Shown here one piece after another: positions 10,016-19,774 of a stretch of 64,000 nucleotides of DNA; position 1 is the stretch's first letter; the number at the start of each line of letters is the position of its first letter. The DNA lies in NCBI GenBank assembly GCA_963800475.1, contig CAWDAZ010000001.1, forward strand, positions 310,001 through 374,000. Reading direction: 5' to 3'. Both the position numbers and the translations under genes were made by a program. The notes under the pieces are model-generated. The model had not been told where the DNA came from and did not search any database. It saw only the letters and a list, made by a program, of their open reading frames with translations. The stretch comes from Palsa-465 sp963800475. GTDB lineage: Bacteria; Actinomycetota; Thermoleophilia; Solirubrobacterales; Solirubrobacteraceae.

Positions 10016-10687
10016 ATGCGCTCCCAGCCGCCAACCCCGCGCCGGATCCTGCTCTCGGCGCTGGCGGCGCTCACAGTCGGGCTCGGGGCGGTCAGCCTGA
10101 TCGCCGGGTTCAGCGACTCGTTCCCGATCCGGCTCTTGCAGGGGATCGCGGTGTTCGGGGCGGGGGCGGTGGTCCTCGGCGGCGCGGTCGTGGTCGCGCT
10201 GGTTCGGTTGGCGGGCTGGCAGGACCCGGAGTCCGACGACGAGTTCGACGCGATCGTCGAGCGCGCCGAGCGGCTCGCGGCCGACGGCAGGTGGGGCGAC
10301 AGCGAGGACTACGAGAGCGAGCTCGCGAACGACGATGATGATGACCTGGTGGATTCCGAGCGCGACGGTATGAGTGAGGATGACTTCAGCGCGATCGTCC
10401 GGTCCGCGATCGACGATCTGCCGCTCGAGTTCCACCGCGCGCTCGAGCACGTCGCGGTGGTCGTCTCCGACGGCGGCCGGCGCCGGCACGCGTACGGGCT
10501 CTACCAGGGCGACACCGTCGCGCGCGACTACTTCCACGACCGGATCGTGATCTTCCGCGACACGCTGCTGCGCGACTTCGGCCACAACCCGGAGCAGCTC
10601 AAGGCGCAGGTCACGCGGACGGTCCGGCACGAGCTCGCACACCATCTGGGATGGGACGAGAAGGGCGTTCGCGGGCTCGGGCTGTGA
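10016..10687 (+). CDS. Membrane-anchored metallopeptidase-family protein (MMP1-like)
   Basis: 223 residues. Two hydrophobic segments (about 10-32 and 40-63) are followed by an acidic linker containing a run of five Asp (ANDDDDDLVDSE), then a small zincin domain ending in RTVRHELAHHLGWDE. HELAH is the HExxH zinc site and the following residues match the short minigluzincin family (DUF1025/MMP1-like). Those proteins are usually soluble single domains, so the membrane part is unusual. A target is not known. Tightly coupled to the acyl-CoA dehydrogenase by spacing. Confidence 0.82.
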   Translation: MRSQPPTPRRILLSALAALTVGLGAVSLIAGFSDSFPIRLLQGIAVFGAGAVVLGGAVVVALVRLAGWQDPESDDEFDAIVERAERLAADGRWGDSEDYESELANDDDDDLVDSERDGMSEDDFSAIVRSAIDDLPLEFHRALEHVAVVVSDGGRRRHAYGLYQGDTVARDYFHDRIVIFRDTLLRDFGHNPEQLKAQVTRTVRHELAHHLGWDEKGVRGLGL

Positions 10688-10832
10688 CGCTGCCGCCCGG
10701 CGCGATCAGACCGAAGACGGCGCTGTGCGACGGGCCGAGGTAGCTTGCGGCCCCGGACTTCACGGCGTTCGCGACGGACCTGGCGGCGCAGGCGGCGCTC
10801 ACGGGGCGGCGGCTGACGTAAGCTCCGCGCCC

Positions 10833-11594
10833 GTGTCCGTCGTCCTCTACTGGATGGAGCTCTCGCACCCCTCGCGGGCCGTGCGCAAGATGCTCGACGT
10901 CAAGGGCGTCGACTGCAAGGTCGTCACCGTGCTGCCGCTCAATCAACGGGTGCACACACGGCTGGCCGGCTTCAGCGGTGGCACCGTCCCGGCGCTGAAG
11001 CTCGACGGGCGCAAGATCCAGGGCTCCCGTGAGATCTCCCGGGCGCTCGACCAGCGCTGGCCCGAGCCGCCGCTGTTCCCGGCCGACCCGGAGTCGCGCG
11101 CTCGTGTCGAGGAGGCCGAGCGGTGGGGAGACGAGCAGCTGCAGCCGGTCCCTCGGCGGCTGTTCCGCTACGGCGTCGCGCGCAACCCGCAGCTACGCCG
11201 GTGGGCGGTCGAAGGGCAGGGATTTCCCGCGCCGGGCGTGGTCGCGGCCGCGATGCAGCCGCTCGTCTCCTACTACGCCAGGACGGTCGAAGCCGACGGC
11301 CGGCGCGGAACCGACGAGCACGTGCGGGCTGATCTCGCGGCGCTCCCGGAACTGCTCGACCACGCCGACGAGCTGCTCGCAGACGGCACCCTGGCGCTCG
11401 ATCCGCCGAACGCAGCGACGCTTCAGATCTTCGCCTCGATCTCGGCGCTGGCGGCGTTCGAGGACCTGCGGGAGCTGGTTACCGTGCACGCCTGCGCGGC
11501 TCATGCGGAGGAGCTGCTCGGGGAGTATCCGACGCGGCTGCCGCGGTTCCTGGACCCGGCGTGGCTCGAGCCGGTTACGGCCGCCACCCCGTAG
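10833..11594 (+). CDS. Glutathione S-transferase-like (thioredoxin-fold) protein
   Basis: 253 residues from GTG 10833; the longer frame from 10725 lacks plausible sequence. The N-terminal thioredoxin-like domain (YWMELSHPSRAVRKMLDVKG, GGTVPALKLDGRKIQGSREI) has the cis-Pro of GST domains (TVPAL) and is followed by a helical C-terminal domain. As most actinobacteria lack glutathione, the thiol partner may be another low-molecular-weight thiol or none. It is close to the following thiolase and may be in its operon. Confidence 0.75.
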   Translation: MSVVLYWMELSHPSRAVRKMLDVKGVDCKVVTVLPLNQRVHTRLAGFSGGTVPALKLDGRKIQGSREISRALDQRWPEPPLFPADPESRARVEEAERWGDEQLQPVPRRLFRYGVARNPQLRRWAVEGQGFPAPGVVAAAMQPLVSYYARTVEADGRRGTDEHVRADLAALPELLDHADELLADGTLALDPPNAATLQIFASISALAAFEDLRELVTVHACAAHAEELLGEYPTRLPRFLDPAWLEPVTAATP

Positions 11595-11631
11595 CATCAG
11601 CCGCTGCCACCGAGCCGAACAGGAGCAATCG

Positions 11632-12834
11632 ATGCCAGAAGCAGTCATCGTCGACGCCATCCGCACGCCGATCGGGCGCGCGCTCAAGGGGTCATTGAAG
11701 ACCGTCCGCGCCGACGACCTCGCGGCGCTCCCGATCCGCACGCTGATCGAGCGCAACCCCGAGGTGAACTTCTCGGAGACCGTCGATGTGATGATGGGCG
11801 CGGCCTCCTCGATCGGGGAGCAGGGCTACAACGTCGGCCGCAACGCGTCGCTGCTCGCGGGGCTCGACCACCACGTCCCCGCCTGCACCGTCAACCGGTT
11901 CTGCGCGTCCTCGCTGCAGACGATCCGGATGGCGTTCCACGCGATCAAGGCCGGCGAGGGAGACCAGTACATCGCCGCCGGTGTCGAGGCCGTGTCACGC
12001 GCCGGGCTCGGAGCCGGGATGCCCGACGAGGCCAAGCACCCGCAGCTGAACGGATCCGAGGGCTCGGCGTACGACGTCTACATCCCGATGGGGCTGACCG
12101 CCGAGAACGTCGCCGACCGCTGCGGGGTCACGCGCGAGCAGCAGGACGAGTGGGCTGTGATCTCGCAGAACCGCGCCGTCGATGCGCGCGACTCGGGCCA
12201 TTTCGACAAGGAGATCGTGGGCGTACCGGTGCCGGCGCACCAGGACGTCGACAAGGAGGGCAACCAGATCGACGTCCCGGAGACGGTCGTCACCAAGGAC
12301 GACGGGCCGCGCGCCGGCACGACGATGGAGGTCCTGGGACAGCTGAAGCCGGCCTTCAAGCCGGACGGGACGGTGACCGCCGGTAACGCGTGTCCGCTCA
12401 ACGACGGCGCCGCGGCGGTGCTCGTGATGTCCGAGGAGAAGGCCAAGCAGCTCGGGCTGAAGCCGAAGGCGAAGATCATCGGCTCGACGGTCGCCGCGAT
12501 TCGCCCGGAGATCATGGGTCTCGGGCCGATCCCCGCGATTCAGGCGCTGCTCAAGGAGACCGGCTTCAAGATCGAAGACGTCGACATCGTCGAGATCAAC
12601 GAGGCGTTCGCCGCCCAGATCGTGCCGTGCAAGGAGGAGCTCGGGATCCCCGACGACAAGCTGAACCCGTTCGGCGGGGCGATCGCGCTCGGCCATCCGT
12701 TCGGGATGACCGGCGCGCGGATCATGACCACGCTGCTCAACGGGCTGAACGCGGTCGACGGCACATACGGGATCGAGTCGATGTGCGTCGCTGGCGGAAT
12801 GGGCCAGGCGATGCTGGTCGAGCGCCTGAGCTAG
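11632..12834 (+). CDS. Thiolase family acetyl-CoA/acyl-CoA acyltransferase
   Basis: 400 residues. The nucleophilic Cys91 lies in VNRFCASSLQTI. The C-terminal motifs EINEAFAAQ, GGAIALGHPFGMTGAR and the second active-site Cys in SMCVAGGMGQA are present. Either thiolytic cleavage of 3-ketoacyl-CoA (beta-oxidation) or acetoacetyl-CoA formation. The neighbouring acyl-CoA dehydrogenase favours the degradative role. AGGAG at 11621-11625 supports ATG 11632. Confidence 0.93.
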   Translation: MPEAVIVDAIRTPIGRALKGSLKTVRADDLAALPIRTLIERNPEVNFSETVDVMMGAASSIGEQGYNVGRNASLLAGLDHHVPACTVNRFCASSLQTIRMAFHAIKAGEGDQYIAAGVEAVSRAGLGAGMPDEAKHPQLNGSEGSAYDVYIPMGLTAENVADRCGVTREQQDEWAVISQNRAVDARDSGHFDKEIVGVPVPAHQDVDKEGNQIDVPETVVTKDDGPRAGTTMEVLGQLKPAFKPDGTVTAGNACPLNDGAAAVLVMSEEKAKQLGLKPKAKIIGSTVAAIRPEIMGLGPIPAIQALLKETGFKIEDVDIVEINEAFAAQIVPCKEELGIPDDKLNPFGGAIALGHPFGMTGARIMTTLLNGLNAVDGTYGIESMCVAGGMGQAMLVERLS

Positions 12835-12901
12835 GCTCCGCGCTACGTTCGGGCGCGGGCCGTGTTTAGGGGCCGGCGGACGGATCGATGAAGGAGGAGC
12901 C

Positions 12902-14962
12902 GTGGCGAAGCGAATCATGAGGGCAGCGGTGGCCGGCACGGTCCCGGTCCTGGCTCTGGTGACGCTGGTGATCTCGGGCGCCGGCGCGACGCCGACCGCG
13001 AAGCCGGCGGTCGACTGCCAGCCGTTCTCGGGGACGCCGTGCCTGGTGCCGTTCCCGAACAACCTGTTCACGCGCCCCGACCGCTCCTCGCCCACCGGCC
13101 TGCGGGTCCAGCTCCCCGCGAGCGCGATGCCCGTCAACACCAAGGGCCAGGCGATCAGCACCGCCGAGTACAACCGCAACGACGGCTTCAGCCCGGGGAG
13201 CGCGATGATCGTGCACATCCCGGGTCTCGACAACCCGAAGGCGCTCGCGCGCACCGGGGCCGTCGGGCTGCTGAACATGAAGCAGGCGTTCGCGAAGAAC
13301 CAGCCGATCGTCGTGATCGACGAGGCGACCGGCCGCCGCCAGCTGATCTACTCGCAGCTTGACGCCAACGCGCCGACACCGCAGACGACCAACCTGATCA
13401 TCGTTCCAGGCAGGGAGCTCGCCGAGGGGCATACGTTTGTGGTGGCGCTGCGCAGGCTGCGGAACGCCCGCGGCCGGATCCTCGGTGCGCCGAGCTGGTT
13501 CGAGCGGCTGCGCGACAACCTTCCGCTGCCGCACAGTGAGCGCTCGCAGCGCGGCCGGTACGCGCGGATCTTCGCGGCGCTGACGCGCGCGGGGATCGGG
13601 CGCTCGTCGCTGTACGAGGCGTGGGACTTCACCGTGGCGTCCGAGCAGGGCCTGACATCGCGGCTGCTGTCGATCCGCAACAACGCGTTCGCGCAGCTGG
13701 GTGACAGGAACCTCGCCGACGGCACCGTCCAGGGGAACGCGCCGTCGTTCGCCGTTACCAGCAACACCTCGCTCACCTCTCAGCTGCGCGACGTCCAGGG
13801 GACGTTCCAGCTCCCGTGCTACCTGGTGACGTGCGGCGAGAGCGCGACCACCGGCTTCCACTACAGCTCGAGCATGCCCGATGCGCTGCCCACCCAGATC
13901 CCCGGCAACATCGCGACGGCGCAGTTCGAGTGCATCGTGCCGTCCTCGGCGTCAGCGTCGAACCCGGCGCGGATCTCGCTCTACGGCCACGGCCTGCTCG
14001 GCGGCCATGGCGAGATCACGGCCAGCTGGGTCCAGGATCTCGCGACGAGGTACAACATGACCTTCTGTGCGACGAATTGGTGGGGCCTCGCGCGCGGCGA
14101 CTATCCGCTCGCGGCCTCCGCGGTCTCGAATCTGAGCATGTTCCCGGTGCTCGTCGACCGCCTCCAGCAGGGCGTGCTCAACACCCTGTTCCTGGGACGC
14201 CTGATGCTCAACCCGAAGGGGCTCGGCACCGATCCGGCATTCCAGTCGGGTGGGCACTCGGTGCTGGATACCTCGCACCTGTACTTCGACGGCAACAGCC
14301 AGGGCGGGATCGAGGGAGGGCTGACGACCGCGGTCGCTCCCGACTTCCGGCGGGCCGTCCTCGGTGTGACGGGGATCGACTACGGGAACATGCTGATCCA
14401 GCGCAGCGTCGACTTCGCCCCGTTCAAGGCGCTCATCGAGGCCAACTACACCGACCAGTCGCTGTACCCGGTGATCACGGACCTGCTCCAACAGATCTGG
14501 GACCGCGGCGATCCCGCGGGCTACGCGCAGCACATGACCACGAATCCGCTACCCGGGACGCCCTCGCACGTGGTGCTGCTCCAGAACGCTTACGGGGACT
14601 TCCAGGTGAGTCAGTACGCGGGCGCGGCCGAGGCGCGGACGATCGGCGCCGCTGCGGTCGAGCCCGCACTGGACCCGAGCCGGGCCCGGGACAAGAACCT
14701 GCTGTACGGCATTCCCGCGATCGGCCGGTATCCGTTCGCGGGCTCGGCCGTCGAGTTGTGGGACAGCGGCCCGGGTCGCGTCCAGGCGCCGCCGGTCGGG
14801 AACATCCCGCCGACCAAGGCCACGAACAACATCGATCCGCACGAGGACCCGCGCAAGACGCCGTCGGCCGAGCTGCAGATCTCCGACTTCCTGGAGCCGA
14901 ACGGGGCGGTCGTGAACGTGTGCGGCGGCACCCCGTGCCACACCTCGGTATTCACGCCGTGA
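12902..14962 (+). CDS. Large secreted alpha/beta-hydrolase-like protein
   Basis: 686 residues from GTG 12902, with AAGGAGG just upstream. Signal peptide about 1-30 (ends near SGAGATP). The C-terminal half looks like an alpha/beta hydrolase: an oxyanion-like LYGHGLLGGHGE and a nucleophile elbow DGNSQGGIEGG, where Ser is the likely nucleophile. Paired Cys (CQPFSGTPC, CYLVTC, CGGTPC) suggest disulfides outside the cell. The N-terminal half resembles the region preceding lipase/esterase domains in secreted proteins such as bacterial virulence-factor lipases. The substrate is unknown; an ester is most likely. Confidence 0.7.
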   Translation: MAKRIMRAAVAGTVPVLALVTLVISGAGATPTAKPAVDCQPFSGTPCLVPFPNNLFTRPDRSSPTGLRVQLPASAMPVNTKGQAISTAEYNRNDGFSPGSAMIVHIPGLDNPKALARTGAVGLLNMKQAFAKNQPIVVIDEATGRRQLIYSQLDANAPTPQTTNLIIVPGRELAEGHTFVVALRRLRNARGRILGAPSWFERLRDNLPLPHSERSQRGRYARIFAALTRAGIGRSSLYEAWDFTVASEQGLTSRLLSIRNNAFAQLGDRNLADGTVQGNAPSFAVTSNTSLTSQLRDVQGTFQLPCYLVTCGESATTGFHYSSSMPDALPTQIPGNIATAQFECIVPSSASASNPARISLYGHGLLGGHGEITASWVQDLATRYNMTFCATNWWGLARGDYPLAASAVSNLSMFPVLVDRLQQGVLNTLFLGRLMLNPKGLGTDPAFQSGGHSVLDTSHLYFDGNSQGGIEGGLTTAVAPDFRRAVLGVTGIDYGNMLIQRSVDFAPFKALIEANYTDQSLYPVITDLLQQIWDRGDPAGYAQHMTTNPLPGTPSHVVLLQNAYGDFQVSQYAGAAEARTIGAAAVEPALDPSRARDKNLLYGIPAIGRYPFAGSAVELWDSGPGRVQAPPVGNIPPTKATNNIDPHEDPRKTPSAELQISDFLEPNGAVVNVCGGTPCHTSVFTP

Positions 14963-14987
14963 GCTGAGGGCATGTAGTAATGCCGCG

Positions 14988-15869
14988 GTGAGCTCCACTG
15001 ACACCGCGCGGCAGACGGGCGTGTTCGACCGGATCCCCGCGCCCGGCCTGGTGCTCGTGGGGATCGCCTCGGTCCAGGTCGGGGCGGCGTTCGCGACGAA
15101 GCTGTTCGTGCACCTCGGCCCGGCCGGGACCGTGCTGGTCCGGGTCGGGTTCGCGGCCCTCGTGCTGTGGGCGATCTGGCGTCCGCGCCCGCGCGAGCAT
15201 GGCCCGCGCGAGCTGCGGCTCGCCACGCTGTTCGGGCTGTCGCTGGCGTTCATGAACCTGACCTTCTACGAGGCGCTCGACCGGATCCCGCTCGGCGTCG
15301 CGGTGACGCTCGAGTTCGTCGGGCCGCTCGGCGTCGCGCTCGCGGGGTCGCGGAGCCGGCTCGACGTGCTGTGGGCGCTGCTCGCCGCCACCGGGGTCGC
15401 GGTGCTCGGGGGGTTCGGCAACGCGAACGCGGCGGGTATCGTGCTCGCGCTCGCCGCGGGCGGCTTCTGGGCGGCGTACATCCTGCTGAACGCACGGGTC
15501 GGACGCGCGTTCACGGGCGGTGACGGGCTGGCGATCGCGATGGCGATCGCGACGCTGCCGCTGATCCCGTTCGGGGTCGCGGACGCCGGCGGCCACCTGC
15601 TCGACCCGGCGTGGCTGGCGGTCGGGTTCGGGGTCGCGCTGCTCAGCTCGGTGATCCCATATTCGCTCGAGCTCGAGGCGCTGCGGCGGATCCGGCCGCA
15701 GCCGTTCGGGGTGCTGATGAGCATCGAGCCGGCGATGGCTGCGCTGGCGGGGTTCGTCGTGATCGGGCAGAGCCTGTCGGCACTCGAACTGGTCGGGATC
15801 GCGTTCGTGATCACCGCGAGCGCCGGCGCGACGCTGGGCACCAGAGCGCCGGCGCCGGTCGACGCCTGA
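14988..15869 (+). CDS. rhtA: EamA/RhtA-type drug-metabolite or amino-acid exporter
   Basis: 293 residues, start GTG 14988. About ten hydrophobic helices in two repeats of the EamA domain. RIPLGVAVTLEFVGPLGVAL and VIPYSLELEALRRI are characteristic of the RhtA threonine/homoserine exporter branch. It is expected in the cytoplasmic membrane, exporting small amino acids or related metabolites. The symbol rests on sub-family resemblance only. Confidence 0.8.
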   Translation: MSSTDTARQTGVFDRIPAPGLVLVGIASVQVGAAFATKLFVHLGPAGTVLVRVGFAALVLWAIWRPRPREHGPRELRLATLFGLSLAFMNLTFYEALDRIPLGVAVTLEFVGPLGVALAGSRSRLDVLWALLAATGVAVLGGFGNANAAGIVLALAAGGFWAAYILLNARVGRAFTGGDGLAIAMAIATLPLIPFGVADAGGHLLDPAWLAVGFGVALLSSVIPYSLELEALRRIRPQPFGVLMSIEPAMAALAGFVVIGQSLSALELVGIAFVITASAGATLGTRAPAPVDA

Positions 15870-15903
15870 CCCCGGCGCGCTCGGGGGCGATCGCCGACGG
15901 GTG

Positions 15904-15909
15904 TATATT
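15904..15909 (+). promoter_or_regulatory. Possible -10 element for the large secreted protein gene
   Basis: TATATT stands out in a very GC-rich intergenic region, 72 bases upstream of the chosen ATG. No good -35 is seen at 17 bases, so support is weak. Confidence 0.3.
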
Positions 15910-15980
15910 GACGCCGCAAGGTCTGGGGGGCCGCTGGGCCCGATGGCCGGGGTCAGATGGGTCGTTCTCAAGGGGGCTGT

Positions 15981-18872
15981 ATGACACGCCGTTCACGTTC
16001 GCTGCTCAGCATCGCCGGCGCGGTGGGCATCGCTCTGGCGCTGACGATGATCCTGCTTCCGGCGGCGCTCGCCGCGGGCTCGGAGCCCGAGTGTGCGCAC
16101 GGCACCAAGCAGTCGGTCACGGCCGGGATCGTCAACGCGACCGGCTGCTGGACGCAGGCGACGGTCGCCGGCGCGACGGTCTACACGGCCGCGTTCGCGG
16201 ACAACCCGGACGGGATCGACCTGAACGGGCTCGTGATCACCGGCGACAAGACGAACGGCCTGCAGATCAACGCCTCGACCCGAGCGGTGACGAGCATCCA
16301 GGTCTCCGACTCGAGTCCCGCGAGCGTGCAGCTCAACTCCCGTAACTGGCCCATCGCGGGCAAGGTGCAGCCGCTCGGGAGCCCGTTCCGGATCTCGTTC
16401 GTCGCTTCGACGTCCGGCACGGTTCAGCTCGCGGACCTGCATTTCGGATCGAACCAGGTCGCCGGCGCGATGGCCGGCCTGTCGCCGGTCGGCGACATCG
16501 AGACGAGCGTGCTGCTCGAGCCCGGCGGCGTCGGCTCGATGGACGTGACGTACTCGCTGGCCGGGATCTTCACGTTCAAGAACAAGCCGCAGTCGCTGAC
16601 GCTCGCGCTCCCGACCAAGCCGGAGGAGGGGACGACCTTCGACGGCATCGAGCTGAAGCTCCACGAGATCGACGGCATCAAGTTCATCAAGCTCTACGAC
16701 CTCGAGGCAAAGGTGTCGCTGGAGAAGAAGCTGATCTCGGGGTCGGCCAACCTAGGGTTCCCCTTCTTCGGCGAGGGCACGGGCGTCGGCGTCGGGTTCA
16801 CGATCCAGAACGGCGTCCTCACGGACCTCAGCGTCAGCGTCCACGGCACCAAGATCCCGATCGGCGCCTCCGGCACGATCACCGACATCGCCGGCGGCTT
16901 CCACGTGTCCGGCACCGTCGCCACCAACTTCGACGGGTGGTGCAAGTCGATCGGCTACGAGGGCGCCGTGATCGTCGGCTCCGCGAAGGGCCCCGACGCC
17001 TACGGACACTGGAAATGCCATAAGGGCTCGACGAACGATCCGGTCGACGTCACCAAGGCGTGCCAGTGGCAGACCGGGAACCCTGCATCGACGGCGAACG
17101 CGACCGATGGGAACGACGCCTACTCGTGGATCTGCACAGGTGTAGATCCGAGCAAGTCGACCTCCTTCGATCTGGGTGCCAACGCACAGCTGACTGCGAA
17201 CTTCGGTCCCGAGATCCCTAGCCCGTTCGGGAACATCCCGCCGGTCCGCGCAACCGCGCGGCTCGACCTCGGCTACACCGGCGGCGAGCTGGTGATCTCG
17301 ATCCGCGGTGGGCTCGAGCTGTTCCGGATCCCGGTCGGTGACGCCTATCTGATCATCCATTCCAATAGTGGCGTCCAGTTCGGCGCCGGCGTCGGGATCG
17401 GGCTCCCCAGCTACCGCAACAACGAGAACGACCCGTTCTATCTGGGGCTGCGGGTCGACGGCTGGATCAGCCGTGGCAAGTTCCAGTTCGAGGGCAAGGG
17501 CAAGTTTGCGCTGTTCAACCTCAAGCTGCTGGAGGGCGACGGGCTGATCAACGACCGCGGGATCGGCGCCTGCTGGACCGTGATCGGGATCCCCGGTGGC
17601 GCGTTCTACAAGTGGGGGTCGTCCGGTCCAGAGACGTTCGGGACGACGTGTCGGCTCGCCGATTACCGAGAGCAGTTCCCGGCGGGCGCGACCGCATCGG
17701 CCGCGAGAGCGCGGACGTTCAGGCTCACCCAGGTGAAGACCGTGCTCGCCGTGAAGGGCATCGGTGCGGCGCCGCGGTTCGAGCTGCGCTCGGCCGGAGG
17801 GCGCGTGATCCGCGTCCCGGCGACTGGCAGCGCCGTCAAGACGTCGGACTACGCGGTGGTCGTCAACCGCTTCAACCGCACCACGTACGTGATCCTCCCG
17901 CGCGCACGGGGGACGTGGACGATCACCCCGTATCCGGGGTCGGCGACGATCACGAGCGTCAAGGCCGCGGATATCACGCCCGAACAGCGCGTCACGGCCA
18001 AGGTCCTCGGCACCGGCACGACGCGCACGCTCGTCTACCGCGCCCGGAAGGTCCCGGGCACCCGGCTGCTGTTCCTCGAGGTGCTCCCCGACGGGACTCA
18101 GTTCCAGATCCTGAACACGACGGCGATCAGCGGGCGCCGGCGCTTCCGGCTCGAGACCGGCAGCGGCTACGGGATCCGGAAGCTGAAGGCGATCGTGATC
18201 CAGGGCGCCGGGATCACCAAGTCGGCGGTGGTCGCCCGCTACCGCGTCAACCCGCCCCCGATCCTCCCGGCGTCCTCGTACGTCGACGCATCGCGCAACG
18301 GGTTCACGGTCGACGCCGACTGGTCCGGGGTGCGCGGCGCGAGCGGCTACCTGGTCCAGGTCTCCACGTACAACCGCGGGGTGCTGGCGGCGTCGTTCAT
18401 CCGCCGCGTCTCGGCGCGCACCAACTCGCTCGAGCTCCCCGGCTACCCGGCGACGCCCGGCCGCTCGGTCGCGACCGTCTGGGCGCTCAACTCAAACAGC
18501 GTGCCCGGCAAGCCGGCGAGCAGCTCGTTCCTGACCACGGCGTCGGCGCTCACGCTGAGCTCCGCGGCGCGGCTCAGCGCGGACTCGGCCTACCAGCACG
18601 GCGGCGCCCTGTTCGTGCGGACGCAGTGCCCGGCGAATCAGGGCCACTGCCAGGTCCGGCTCCAGCTGCGGCTGAACGGCCGCCTGATCGTGGACCGCGC
18701 CTTCCAGCAGACGCCGGGGACATACGAGACGGCGCGGCTGCTGCCGAGCCGGACCGCCGACCGGCGTGCGCTCGCGGTGGCGCTCCGCAAGGGCAGGGGG
18801 CATGTGCGGGTCAACGTCAGGATCTTCCGGCTCGGCAGCGGTGGCCTCGCCGAGGCGGGCGCCACCGCGTAG
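15981..18872 (+). CDS. Very large secreted protein of unknown function
   Basis: 963 residues from ATG 15981, which has AAGGGGG just upstream; an in-frame ATG at 15957 would put eight residues before the signal peptide. Signal peptide about 1-33 (ends ALAAGSEP). The middle is beta-rich, Gly- and Thr-rich and Cys-poor. Residues about 740-860 resemble a fibronectin type III-like domain (GVRGASGYLVQVSTYNR, then NSLELPGYPATPG). The C-terminal part has a Cys pair near CPANQGHCQV. No catalytic motif is visible, so an adhesive or structural cell-surface role is the best guess. Confidence 0.7.
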   Translation: MTRRSRSLLSIAGAVGIALALTMILLPAALAAGSEPECAHGTKQSVTAGIVNATGCWTQATVAGATVYTAAFADNPDGIDLNGLVITGDKTNGLQINASTRAVTSIQVSDSSPASVQLNSRNWPIAGKVQPLGSPFRISFVASTSGTVQLADLHFGSNQVAGAMAGLSPVGDIETSVLLEPGGVGSMDVTYSLAGIFTFKNKPQSLTLALPTKPEEGTTFDGIELKLHEIDGIKFIKLYDLEAKVSLEKKLISGSANLGFPFFGEGTGVGVGFTIQNGVLTDLSVSVHGTKIPIGASGTITDIAGGFHVSGTVATNFDGWCKSIGYEGAVIVGSAKGPDAYGHWKCHKGSTNDPVDVTKACQWQTGNPASTANATDGNDAYSWICTGVDPSKSTSFDLGANAQLTANFGPEIPSPFGNIPPVRATARLDLGYTGGELVISIRGGLELFRIPVGDAYLIIHSNSGVQFGAGVGIGLPSYRNNENDPFYLGLRVDGWISRGKFQFEGKGKFALFNLKLLEGDGLINDRGIGACWTVIGIPGGAFYKWGSSGPETFGTTCRLADYREQFPAGATASAARARTFRLTQVKTVLAVKGIGAAPRFELRSAGGRVIRVPATGSAVKTSDYAVVVNRFNRTTYVILPRARGTWTITPYPGSATITSVKAADITPEQRVTAKVLGTGTTRTLVYRARKVPGTRLLFLEVLPDGTQFQILNTTAISGRRRFRLETGSGYGIRKLKAIVIQGAGITKSAVVARYRVNPPPILPASSYVDASRNGFTVDADWSGVRGASGYLVQVSTYNRGVLAASFIRRVSARTNSLELPGYPATPGRSVATVWALNSNSVPGKPASSSFLTTASALTLSSAARLSADSAYQHGGALFVRTQCPANQGHCQVRLQLRLNGRLIVDRAFQQTPGTYETARLLPSRTADRRALAVALRKGRGHVRVNVRIFRLGSGGLAEAGATA

Positions 18873-18982
18873 CGGGGGCGCGGCGTCGCATCCCGGCGCG
18901 AGATAACCGCATCCGGCGCTGGGACTCGCTCGCTCCGCTGTGGCTAGCGGTGAGACCGCTCCGCTCGCTCGGCAGTTGGCAC

Positions 18983-19003
18983 AGCCGGGCTTCCAGCCCG
19001 GCT
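18983..19003. terminator. Hairpin between convergent genes
   Basis: Perfect 9-bp stem AGCCGGGCT/AGCCCGGCT with a 3-base loop. It sits between the convergent large secreted protein gene and the SDR gene and overlaps the SDR stop codon, so it could end transcription from both sides. Confidence 0.6.
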
Positions 19004-19763
19004 ACTTGGGTGCCATCCGCAGCGCGCCGTCGAGCCGGATCGTCTCGCCGTTGAGCATCTCGTTCTCGACGATGTGCGCCGCCAGCGCCGCGTACTCGTC
19101 GGGGAGCCCCAGCCGCGGGGGGTAGGGGATCGTCGCCGCGAGCATCTGGCGGTGCTCCTCCGGCAACCCCGCGAGCAGCGGCGTGTCGAAAAGCCCGGGC
19201 GCGATCGTGCAGACGCGGACACCGCTGCGCGCCAGGTCGCGCGCGGCCGGCAGCGTCATCCCGACGATTCCGCCCTTCGAAGCCGAGTAGGAGACCTGTC
19301 CGATCTGCCCGTCGAACGCCGCGATCGACGCGGTGTTGATGCACACGCCGCGCTCGCCCGACTCGAGCGGCTGTGACTCGAGCATCTTCGCCGCCGCGAT
19401 CCGCAGCACGTTGAAGGTTCCGATCAGGTTGACGCGGACCACGGTCTCGAACGGCTGCAGCTGGTGCGGGCCCCGGCTCGAGGCCGTTCGCTCGGCCCAC
19501 CCGATCCCGGCGCAGCAGATGCTGATCCGCAGCCCGCCCGGCTGCGCGGCCGCCGCGTCGACCGCGACCTGAACGGTCTCCGGCTCGGTCACGTCGGCGC
19601 GCACGAACTGCGCTCCGAGCTCGTCCGCGAGCGCTCCCCCCTTGTCCTCGTTGAGGTCGGCGATCACGACCGACGCCCCGCGCGTGTGCAGCAGCCGTGC
19701 GGTCGCCTCGCCGAGTCCGGAGGCGCCGCCGGCGACCAGCGCTCCATTAGCTTCGATGCGCAT
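19002..19763 (-). CDS. Short-chain dehydrogenase, 3-hydroxyacyl-CoA dehydrogenase type II-like
   Basis: 253 residues. Rossmann motif AGGASGLGEATARLL, followed by an Asp ending beta-2 (VVIADLNED), which favours NAD over NADP. Catalytic YSASKGG with the Ser in NTASIAAFDGQ. The PAARDLARSGVRVCTIAPGL region resembles the HSD17B10/HADH2 type. It probably oxidises 3-hydroxyacyl-CoA or a similar alcohol. ATG 19763 lies 11 bases after the egtD stop, so it is probably the last gene of the egt operon, though no ergothioneine role is known for it. Confidence 0.88.
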   Translation of the reverse strand: MRIEANGALVAGGASGLGEATARLLHTRGASVVIADLNEDKGGALADELGAQFVRADVTEPETVQVAVDAAAAQPGGLRISICCAGIGWAERTASSRGPHQLQPFETVVRVNLIGTFNVLRIAAAKMLESQPLESGERGVCINTASIAAFDGQIGQVSYSASKGGIVGMTLPAARDLARSGVRVCTIAPGLFDTPLLAGLPEEHRQMLAATIPYPPRLGLPDEYAALAAHIVENEMLNGETIRLDGALRMAPK

Positions 19764-19774
19764 CGGCGGGAACC

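Noticed and set aside
19002..19763. The SDR as a dedicated ergothioneine enzyme
   Set aside because: Only its place in the operon supports this; its motifs fit 3-hydroxyacyl-CoA dehydrogenases, so no such role is claimed.
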